Positions 10,596-22,500 of a DNA stretch of 64,000 nt are shown here, piece after piece. The DNA is from Cunninghamia lanceolata (lineage: Eukaryota; Streptophyta; Pinopsida; Cupressales; Cupressaceae). The DNA lies in assembly GCA_027924645.1 (NCBI GenBank), contig BSBN01000047.1, positions 2,542,001 through 2,606,000 of the forward strand. The letters are read 5' to 3'. The position numbers were made by a program, and so were the translations under genes. Each line of letters starts with the position of its first letter. Within the stretch, counting starts at the first letter, position 1. Below the pieces are notes generated by a model. The model saw only the letters and a program-made list of their open reading frames with translations. It had not been told where the DNA came from and did no database searches.

Positions 10596-13500
10596 CTGAA
10601 TGTTGAAAATTACATTAATTTCTGCACATATTAGCTATAATTTTTGCATGAAATTCGTTTACAATTAAATGCAAATAGACAAGACTCTTCACCCTTAAAT
10701 CAAAAACAAAAAAACAATGTCCAACATCAATAGGTAACAGCTACCTCATAGTCACCAATGTCAAGTTCATCAAGCAGCTCAGTCAAAACCTTGATCACTT
10801 CAAAATCAGGTACCATTGATGCATACTGCCCAGCAATATCAAAATCACACTGATAGAACTCACGATACCGACCCTTCGAAGGGTTGTCCCTCCTATATAC
10901 TCTTGCTATATGGTATCTTTTCAAATTGCTGATGCTATACATAGCTAAATATCGTGCAAAAGGAACAGTCAAATCATATCTCAAAGAGCATATTTCACCA
11001 CCCTGCAAGGGAGCACACAAAAAGTTAACACAGTTAATATAAATCCACCCATTAACCATCCAAATAGTCAATGCGGGTGACCCTAATAAGAAACTACAAT
11101 GAATGTATCTGTATTTAAAGAAAGAAAAGAAACACAAGTCACTAGATGTAAATCCTATTCATAATGAAGCAGATAGTTGGCTTCCAGCACAAGTCACTAG
11201 ATGTAAATCCTATTCAAAATGAAGCAGATAGTTGACTTCCAGCACAAGCCCAATCACATATAATAACATTGTACCATCTTGAAAAGATGGAGAAATATTC
11301 AACCCTAAGTGAAAGATATAAACCAAGAACATGTGCAAAATTTAACTTAGATATTGTTTCTTCCAAGGATCTCATAATAATATTACAAAGTTCCTCCAGA
11401 AGAACTTTGGAAGATGCTTTCCTACAAGAATATTCAATCCAAGTTTCAACTTATTGTTGCTTAAAAAATTGTCAGAAAAAATATCCTTCAGCTGCAAGTG
11501 ACAGATCTCTAATACAACTGCAGGTGACAGATCTCTAAAACCTAGGATAGATATCTTCACACTACCAACATTAACACGTAATAATAAGCACTCCGTTGTT
11601 CATAAACAATAAGCTAGTGTTCAAAACATCCCTTCATCTGATTAGGGTGCGTGTAGTTATGAATCAGAATAAACCTGTATTATCCTAGGGTTCACTTGCT
11701 CCAATAGGCCCTACTCATCAAAATTTTAAAAATGTCTAAGTGTACTAATGTTTCTCGTCTGTTGTGACTTAGATAGTTCAAAAACATTTGGCCATGTCCT
11801 TGAAATTAACCGACCCTTATGCTTAGGCACCTCACTCCAAAATTTACTAAACTCCTGAACAATCTACAGTAAAAAAAAAAGGCAAACAATCAATAAATAT
11901 TAGAAATGAACAATGATTCAGTAGTACAGTTGAGTGAGGCCCTCCCCCGCCCCCACTCACACAATTGCACCCTCAAATTTAGATGCACATGTCAAGGAAA
12001 AGCGCTATCATGTAAATGGACCAAAACATGCATGCTCAAGAGAAACGCTCAATCTAATGTATTATGAACATATTTCAGGACTCCAAGATTGAATAATACA
12101 CTTAATCATGTAAGGTAAATTCCAACACAAATCCATCATGACTACCTAAGCTTTGTATGCAGTATAATTTTATAAATACCTGATCAGCAAGATCATAAAT
12201 CAACTTGGAATCTTCGCCATACTTCCCCATCAATGTTTCTCTCAACTCGAAAACAGGTGTGTCAAGGGCCACAGCACCATGGCGCTTAAAAACCCCTGCA
12301 ATTATGCCAAATGCTCTCTCCCTGATAGCCATTTGTTCAGGCTTAAAATCTCGAGTGCCCTGCCAAATTCATTAAAAAATAATAAACCAGATCAAGTTTT
12401 TGTTGAAAAGACAGCCAAATGAGAGGAGTCTCAATGTGTGCCACAACAAGTAAAACATCATCCCTTTGCATAAAAGTACTATCTACAAAGAAAATGTATA
12501 ACTACAGTGTCACAAAATTGGAAGAGCAACAAAGATGATAACCAAAATAAATATGTCAAATGCAAACATCTAAATAGTTATTCATAGTGAAGTTAACAGC
12601 CTTCATACAAATACAAATTACTAGAAGAAGATATTCGATAGTTTATCACTGACATTGACAAGACAAGAATGAGAACGGTGTCACATTATAAACGTCAAAA
12701 AAAGTAACAAAAATGCTAAGAACTAGTCCTTGTATAAAACATATGGACAACATTCAGGGTGAATTAGGGGAGGCAATTTTCAAAAATAATGGCAAAACAA
12801 CATGCTTGCAGAGCAAACTTCAAGAATGGAAACTTTACACTATCTGTGGTGTTTCAATAAGAATGTGAGCAGGATACAGCTTGAGTAGCAATACCAGTCA
12901 CAAACCTTGGGGATTTTAGGGAGCCTTCTGATTTCATTGCTTTCAAGAATAGTCTTCATGGTCTCCAACAGCATCTGAAGCTCTGGGTCCTTTCGATCAA
13001 AATATGATTCTAGTTCCTGAGCCCATTTTTCAGGTGACACATTAATATGAGTATTCTCTCCCAAGATTCTCCTTTGGACAGTTCGAATAACGAGCTGTCT
13101 CACCATACCAGTTCCCTTCCCCATTACAATTTCCTGATTTCCTTTTCTCTTCTTCTCACCTCTTTGCTTCCCTTTGTTTTCTTGAGGCTTCAAACTATTT
13201 TCCACTGCACTAAACTCACCACTGGTGTTCTCTTTATCACCTGAAGCTTTCTGTTCAGTTGTACCTACAGCAACAAGCTTTTCTCGCAGACCAAGCAAGG
13301 AAAGAGCACAAGATGCCTCCAGAGCTAGAACTTTTCTAGCCTCCTGCAACAATCCATAAACCTGGCTTGCGACAAATACACCATTTGAATCATTTTCAAT
13401 AACAGCTTTCCGGAAAATCAATTCCACTCTCTCCTTCAAATCGCCAGTGGCTGGACAATTGTGCAAAGCCTTTTCACTCAATTTCACATCAGCATCAAGA

Positions 13501-16500
13501 CAATTATAGACTTTCATATTGCACTCTGCCCTGTGGATACGGAAGATTTCAGTGGCAAATATTCCCAAATTAGCTATTCTTTTCAAAAGTATTTACCAAC
13601 TTAAAATAAATGAGATTAATTTCTTTGAAGTTTTTTGTTTTCAAATACAATCAGCAAACCTTTATCATTAATGATATTTAAAAATTGTCACATGTAGGTG
13701 GCAACAAGAAAGCATTGCAGACTAAATAAGCTCTACCCTGTGGATATGGAAGATATTTGGTGGCTAATATTCCCAAATTAGCTACTCTTTTCAAACACAT
13801 TTACCGATTTAAAATAAATAAGATTAATTTCTTTGAATTTTCTTTTTAATTGTCACATAGGTGGTGACAAGAAAATATTGCAGACTCAATCTTCTAATGG
13901 TAGGGAAAAAAATGCTCAGTTCTGTTACTGAGTTCCTAGTGCATGTGAATGTTGCTCCATCCATTGCTGTTTTTGTTCCTTCTCAGCCTGGTAGAGGTAC
14001 AAGTTTCACGTCAGTAGATCGATATGATTCTGTTGGATGCCCTGCAAGTCTGCGCTGCATTGTCACTTTGTTCCAGTGAATATTGAATTTTGTGATTTTA
14101 GAGAAGCGCTTCCAGCTGCAAAGTTAATTATTCTATTGAAAGAAAACCATGACGGTTCTAGAATTTTATCTTTTGAGAATGGATGATAATTTGCTTTAAA
14201 CTGCACTTCTTTCCAAAAAGACTTTAGTGATAAAAAAAATTTGGAAGTTGTTCACAGTGACACCATGATACTGGTTTCAACTGTTTTTTGGCTTTCTGTT
14301 GGCCCTCAAATGGAGCATATAGGTAAACTTTTCATTCCAATACAGAAGATGGATAAAAAGTAAATCAAAAATAAATTGCCAAACATAAAAGTTTGAGAGA
14401 TCTATATTGAGAAAGACTAGACATCATTTGCTAACCTCTACAAAGAGTGCATATTTCATTAAAAAAAATCATACCTCCTGAAACTATTTACGCCAATTGC
14501 CTGCAAAGACATGGCAATGGACAAAATCACCTTCATTAATGCTTGAAGCTGCATTGTGTCACCTGAATCCTGCTTGGGTCTGGATGGATTGTTGCCAAAA
14601 ACCATGCTGTTAACTTCAATCCTGATCTTGTTCTGTGCCAATTTAATATCCTCTCTAAAGCATCCATGCACAAAAGGAATAGAAAAAAATGCTGAATCGC
14701 CGTCAAACCCTAAATTCTTAGGGCTCACAAGTCTAGACCCAAACAAGAGTGTGCGCATATCACAGGCAACGTCAGTTTCCAACTTGTTAGAGAAACCCTC
14801 ACTTGAAGGCTCTAAATCAAAGGCCTGTGAATTGATCTGCACAGCCTCGCAAGACAAACCTGACAAGACAATGAAAAAAACCTTGAGTAGTTATTTTTTT
14901 AAACTTAATACTCATCAAAATAATATTCTAAACAAGAAAACACAGATTGATATACCTAAATACCATTTCATCTACAGAATGTGACCTAAGAAGACAACAC
15001 AAGAAAGCTTGGGGAGTTTATTTTAATAAAAAAACTCTCAGAAACAATATTCTAAAAAATTAAAAGCACTTTGATGAGTCCTACAGACCATTTTGGCCAG
15101 AATGTGAGCTAACAAGACTTAAAACTTAACACTAAAAGGAGCAATGATTTTTCAAGTAAACAGGACTTGATAAGTCCTACAGACCATTTGGCCAAAAGAG
15201 TGTGACCTACAAGACAATGAAAAAGGCATGCAGAGTTTAATCTTTGTTTAAAAACTTCACAATCACAAAAATTCTGAACAAGCAGTTAAACTTTGATAAG
15301 TCCTTCAGACCGTTTTGGCCTAAAGAATGTGACCTGAAGAGACAGTGAGAGACAGCTTGCAGAGTTTATTTTAAAAAGCTTGGAGAGTTTCTTTAAAAAC
15401 TTAAGATTCACAGAAACAACGTTCTAAAGAAACAAACATATTGATAAATCATGCATGTCATTTTTGAGTAAATAATGTAACCTGACAAGACAATGAATCA
15501 AAGCTTGGGAAGTTTATTACTAAACTTCACAAAACTTCACACTCATAGAAACAATAATCTAAACAAGTAAACACACTTTGAAAAGTCTTAAAGACCAATT
15601 TGGTCTAGAGAATGTGTGCAGACAAGACAATAAAACAAAGTTCCAGGATTTTATTTTAAAACTTATCACTTACAGAAATAATATTCTAAACAAGTAAATA
15701 CTCTTTCATAAGTCCTACAGACCATTTTGGACTAAAGAAAAGTGACCTAACAAGACAATAAACAGAGCTTGGGGAATTTATTCTAAGGCTTAACACTCAC
15801 AGGAAACAACATAATAAACAATGTAAACACACTTTGATAAGATCTACAGACAATTTTGACCTAAGTGACAAGACGATAAAACAAAGTTTGGGTATGTTAG
15901 GAACTTCAACAGTGTAGTATTGTTAGCTGTTTTATTTTTATGGGAAATTTCACTACATGAGAGTATTTTTAATATTCAAGTCATCACTTTAACAACTATT
16001 TTCCACATATAGTAATTTCTTTAACTTTTTAACTCATGCACATTGGTAGATAATCACAAGGCAAGGGGACCCAAAAAGTACACAAGCATCTCTAAGCATT
16101 TGTTGGTATATAATCACAAGGCAAGGGGGGCCACAAAGCACCCAAGCACCTCTGAGCATATGTTGGTATGGAGGAGGTACAACATTTTTCAGAAAAATTA
16201 AAGACTGGAGCCTGAGAAGACAACATAACAAAGCTTGGAGAGTTTATTTTTAAACTTAGTACTCACAAAAACAATAGCCTAAACAAGAAGTCACACATAC
16301 TTGATGAGAAACAATATTAACTAGCATACCTATCTTAGATAAATCTATGTAAAAGACACTAAGAGATATCCTTCCCAAGGCGGCTATTCCATTTATATAG
16401 CATGAATTTATTTTAAAATAGGCGCTTTGAGAATGATATCTCTCGATGTCTTTTACATAGATTTATCTAAGATAGGTATGCTAGTAGCATTTGCATAACA

Positions 16501-19500
16501 TGTTAACAACATTATTATAATGATTTAATCATCTATGAGTAATAATAGACCAATAACTTTAAAGAAGATAAAAGGAGACATAAATAATGTTTAAAAAATC
16601 GTGATAAAGTACTACACAAATGATAAAAATTGAGAAACATTGCATCATTTCATATTGTTTGAAACAAATTTGAAAGAAGTACATCACATCATTTATCTTC
16701 TAATAATCTTAGTCTTTGTTCCTCAGCGTTTCCGTTGGCCACTTGTTTTCCCTTTTTCATCTTTTCGTAGTGGTCATGTGTAAACGGTGGCACTATTCGC
16801 AGAGCTTGCAATGATTTTACACGTGACATAGCTACAAATGTCAATCATGTTCTTTCTTTTTGTCCCTTGTCAATAGTGGCTTTTGAAAGAGTTAAATGTT
16901 GTGATTTATGTATTGTTAATGCCCAAGCGATTGTAAGGGTATTTGGATTGTGTGACCCCTTTGTATTGATGTAATTGGAATTGTACGTGGAGTTTCATCT
17001 CCAAATGGTAACCCTGAGTAACTGTCAAACTCAACCATAACATATGTTGGTGGTTATGGCAGTACACTTCCATGTTTGTATATTATATTTCTAACATAGC
17101 CTAGAGCTCCATTTATAAGACCTACTTCTACCTAGAGATTGGAAGTTAACATGACCCTTGCATCCTTAGCAATTAATAACTCAACATCAAGTTCATCATT
17201 TTGACCTCCTTCTAGTGCATTGACACTGACTACTTTTGTTGCAATGCTATTTGCAATAGGTTTTTTCAATGAATACATTTTTTTCCTATTATGACTATGC
17301 ACACTATCATTTGTTGCAAACAAATGAATACTATTGTCAAATTCTTCATTGGTCGTTGAGTTTATGCCAACATTGGTTCTTGTCATTAGTAATTTCCAAT
17401 CATCAATAGTTGGATTTGCATCTCTTAGATTTGTGAGAAGTTGGTGAAACCTTTGTTGGTCATTGTTTTCTCCTTCCTATCTAAATATCTTATCCAAAGT
17501 AACAACTATAGTGAATTCTTCTCATAGTAGTTTAGCACATCTGTTACTATCATATGGTGGTTTATCATTGACAAGAAGCAACTATCCCAAATCCCCAACT
17601 AGAATCATAGAGATACTTGCAAAACATTTGAAAATCATGGTTTTGATGAGTGACTAGTATTAATACAAAAATTTTATAGTAATTAAGTATATGTATTAAA
17701 ATAATAAGTATCTATCGTTTAAGTTAAAATGATAAATATACTTCCAAAACTCATGTTTGCATTTTCTAGAAACGTTTGACGAAGTCAAGAGTCTATGTTC
17801 TATATCAAATTTTGTCCAATGAAGCTTATTTCATCAATCAATATGTATTTGATGTGCCAAATCTCTTCTTGGAAACTTGTAAGTCTTGCTCCTTCTAATG
17901 AAGCAAAATCCGAGATTAGAATTCAAAGTTGCGAATAAATTGTTGAGACTCCGATATTGAATGTTGCAACTCCAATCGGCGCAAGTAATAGAAGTGGACA
18001 ACGCCCTGGGAATGCTACATCTTCGAGAGCAATACGAATGACACCAATTAGATATGATTTTCTTGTTCCTACTATTCCTTGAATAATCATGCATAATGGC
18101 AATGTATTTTGGCCTTGATGATAATGTGTCATAATTATATCAAGTGTTTTTTTGTTTAACACGCAAGGTTCCATAATTCATGTTGTATGGTATAACCATC
18201 ATCTATTAGAAACCCTTTATCTTTCATCATGCTCATGAATTTTATAGCTTTATTTGTGTAATCTTCACCTCGATATTCATTAGACCATGGTGTTTGTCTA
18301 TCAAATATCTCTTCTTCCCAACATATCTATTTCAGTCACTTCCATAATTTGGCCACATTGTAGCCTAGATATGATTTCCCACTCGTGCTCTATTGTGTTT
18401 TGTTGAACAAGTTGATTATCTTCAATTTTAGAATCATTACTATTTCCAACAATTACAGAAAAACTAAAAATTATTAATAAAAAAAAGGAAGAAAAAAAAT
18501 TGTGGTTAATATTTAAGCTTGTGTCTCTATTTTTTTTAATGAACTTCACTCAATCATGTCCATGTTTTAATTTCAAAAGGCATGTTTATAAGAAAATTCA
18601 AAACAACCAACCAAATAGGAAAACTAAATAAATAATAATATTATTAATTATTATAGGATGTAAAGATGCATTTAAAGAAAAAATAAATCACAAAATGATA
18701 TAAACCATTGACATGTTTTTGACGGTCTACTACCATGAATAACAATAAGAAATTATTCTACAAACATTTAAAAAACCGCTTATCTTTTCTAATTATTTTC
18801 TGCTTCCAATTCAACTTTTTCGAATTTATTTTCCTCCTTTTTTATTTGATTTGACTTGGTTTATTTTGTTTTTGATTTTATGTATTTATAGTCTACTTGC
18901 ATTATGTTCTAATTTTATGTCAGCGATAATTTATTATTGTTACTTATATAATTCATTTAATTTAGTTGTATTTGTATTATTTATTTTATGTCGACTATAG
19001 TTTATTATTGTTACTTATATAATTCATTTAATTTACTTCTATTTGTATTTTTTTTATTATGCAAGATGTAGTCTATTATTGTTAGTTATTTAGTTCTTTT
19101 TTTTGTTTTTTTTAATGTGTTCTATTTGTATTATTTTTTATTATGTCGACTATAGTTTATTATTGTGCCTCCAAAAAGAAGAGATTGGTGTCTCTTGCTA
19201 AGTTGGTGCTTAGCAATGGGGATTGGTGTTTCCAGGGGGTCGATGCATCCTAAAAAAAGAGATTGGTGTCTCTTGCTAAGTTGGTGCTTAGCAGTGGAGA
19301 TTGGTGTCTCCGGTAGGCTGGTGCCTAAAAATTTTGTAAAAGAGTTTTATTTTGTGGCTGGATTTGGACAGTAGTTCCAAGCAGCCTTTCTTTGTGGTTT
19401 GATTCCAAGGGTTTCCACGTAAATCTTGTGTTTCATAATTCTTAGATCTTGTGTGAATGTTGTTATTGTGGATATTAAATTTTAGTAAGTAAAAGATTAT

Positions 19501-22500
19501 CTTATACTAATTCACCCCCCCCCCCCCCCTCTCAGTATAAGTGTGTGCTTAACAATGGGTATCAGAGCTCGTTCCTTCAAAAACAGTCTAACCACTGGAA
19601 AGTAGATCTTGGGAGCACACATAGCTAGTCAAGAAGGTTTCTCCACAAATAGAGCTCCATTGTTTGACGGAACAAATTATGCAGTCTGGAGCATAAGGAT
19701 GCAAACTTATCTAATGGCTCTTGGTTTTGATATTTGGGAATCAGTAGTGAATGGTTATAAAGCTCCAACACCTCCACCAACAAATTGGGATGGAAAGAAG
19801 GCTAGTGAAAACAATGCAAAAGCCATGAATACTATCTTGTGTGGTCTGTCAGAATCAGAGTTTGTCTAGGTAATGCACTGTGACTTGGCAAAAGAAATTT
19901 GGGACAAATTTAAAAACATCTATGAAGGTGATGACAAAGTTAAGAAGGCTAAGCTCCAAACTCATTGAATACAATTCGAGAGCTTGAAGATGAAAGATGA
20001 AGAAAATGTTGCAGCCTATCTTCTTCGTGTGCATGAAATTGTAAACACCATCAGAGGACTTGGTGAAAAAGTTGAAGAATCAATAATCGTGCAAAAGGTG
20101 ATAAGGTCACTCCCCTTAATATTTGATGCAAAAGTTTCCACCATTGAAGAAATAAAGAACCTCGACTCATTAACAATAGACAAGTTGTATGGGATCCTCA
20201 CAGCGTATGAAATGAGGACTAAAAAAGAGAAGCCATCAAAATGAGAAGCAGCCTTCAAAGCTTCAAAGAAGGTGAAGAATGAAGAACCTGAATCAAGCTA
20301 TAGCACCAATAATGAATTAGATGCAACGGAAACTCATTTTGTTAGAAAGCGTAAGAAAGGATCTGACAAATATAGAGGAAAGCTACCTTTCAAATGTTTT
20401 AACTGTGGAAAAATAGGACATTTTGCTGCTAAGTGTCCACATCAAAAAAGGATAATAGTGATGATGAAGATCATAACAAGAAGAATGGGAACAAATATCA
20501 TCACTACAAACAAACTAGATATTAAAAGAAGAAAAGCCTCTATTCCAAAAGGGATGGTAGCTCATCTAAGAAGAGCAATGAAAGTATCTTAGATAGTGAT
20601 AGAGAAAAAACTCTCTTCATGGCAATAGAAACAAGGAGTGATGTTGTGGCAAGTGAAGACAACTTTGTGAGAAGGAAAAGAAAAGATGGATTTAGAAGAA
20701 GAATATGTTGAAAATGAAGGAGAAGTGGATCTTGAAGAAAAATGCATTTGTGCCTTAAGTGAGATCAAGAAGCTTAAGAAAAAAATTTGAAACAAAAGTT
20801 GCAACTTCAAAAATATGAAAAAGATGGTGATTCAAAAAACAAAAATGTCACAAAGCCTTGAAGAATTAGAAAAGATTATCATCAGCCTAAAGATTCAACT
20901 AAAAGAGGCGAAAAAGATAGAAGAGGAGGTGAGAACCCAACTGAAGGCAGAGGAAGACAACTACGAGAAGCTAGAATCTCAAATTGTTTCCTTAAGGGAA
21001 GAACTGGAGAAAACAACTGCCCAGTTGAAAAGAAGCTTAAAGTTTGAGAAGAGCACCGAAATACTGAATGATATTATCAATTGCCAAAGGTCAACACTCA
21101 TTAAGATTGGTCTTGGCTACAAACAAAACCAGAAGATTACTAAAGAAGCTCAAAATTCAAAGGCTACAGAGCCACCGAAGAAGATAAATGCAGAAAGGCC
21201 TAGAAACTACGCAAATGCACTCAAGGAGTCTGTCAATAATGAAAGCGACAAGAATAAAGAGAATAATATTCCTCAGAAAACCAACACTCCTCACAAAGAC
21301 AACAAAGGTGAGAACATCCCCATCAATAAAGACAGTCTTATATGGCCAGGTTCCAAAAATCTTTTTTTGGTTATTGTTTTTTCTGTAATAATTTTGGTCA
21401 TAAAGCAACAGATTGTAGGGCACGTGCGAGAAATTATGCGTGGAACAAAAACAGAAGTTCTTATGGGTTTTCAAATAGTAACTACAATTCATTTGCTCCT
21501 TTATCAAATTACAATGAGAATGATATTGTATGTTATAAGTGTGGTCATATCCCACATTTTTGTAGAAGTGGTTTTATAGAATCTCCCAGACAGAACAAGA
21601 AAGTGGATACCCTTGCTAAACAAAAAGGAAAATTTACAAAAGTTTGGAAAAGGAGCAAGAGCAAGATAATTGGAAGGAGAAATCTATGCTTGTGCAAACT
21701 GCATTTCATGCACAAAATGAAGGACACCAATGGTACATCGACAGTGGATGCTCGAGCCACACGACAAGGGATAAAAACAAATTTTTCTCTTTGAAGGAAG
21801 TAAATGGAGGCATTGTAAAATTTGGAGATGATGCTACAGCAAGGATAACTAGAAAAGGTACTCTTAGTCTTGATAATGGAAAGACAAAGACAGAAAATGT
21901 TTTGTATGTTGAAGGTTTGAAACATAATCTTCTTAGTGTTAGTCAAATGTCTGATCAAGGACACACCCTCACATTTTATGTCAAGGTTATGAGATCAGGA
22001 AGGCAGATACAGGAAAATTAGTTGGATATGCAAATAGAACAACAAATAACCTATACATGCTTAGTGACATCAAGGGAGATATACTCAAAGAAGATCGGTT
22101 GATGAATATTCTTTGTGATAGTAATGAACATCCCTTTGCCATAGATGTCAAAGGGGAAGAGTTATAGCAAAGGGGGGAATTATAGAAAGGGAGAGAATTA
22201 TGTCCTTGCAGCATTCACAGATTATTTCTCTGCAAGGTTGCCATCAATGACAAAGGGGGAGATTGTTGGAAATATTGTCATTGATGTCAAAGAAGATATC
22301 AGATGAACCATCAGAGGCACATGTCCTTTGCTATACACACCATGATGTGGACGAGGCACAAGAAAAAATAGCTCTGATGCATCACAGTGAGAGGTTGGCA
22401 ATAGCATTTGGGCTTATCAGCACTCCTCTAGGAGCAACACTACGGATAATTAAGAATCTCCGAGTATGTGGTGATTGCCACAATGCCATCAAGATTATGT

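Noticed and set aside
13047..13244. Plus-strand reading frame over the HisRS linker
   Set aside because: It is the antisense shadow of exon 3 and has no domain.
14556..14984. Plus-strand reading frame of 142 codons over exon 2
   Set aside because: It is the antisense of exon 2 plus the adjoining repeat array.
16690..18549. Host PIF1 helicase gene
   Set aside because: Frames are broken, Walker A is altered, and the residue pattern matches the Helitron type more than the host type.
19505..19532. Poly-C tract as a functional element
   Set aside because: It is a longer version of the C run in the same place in the 3' LTR, probably slippage.
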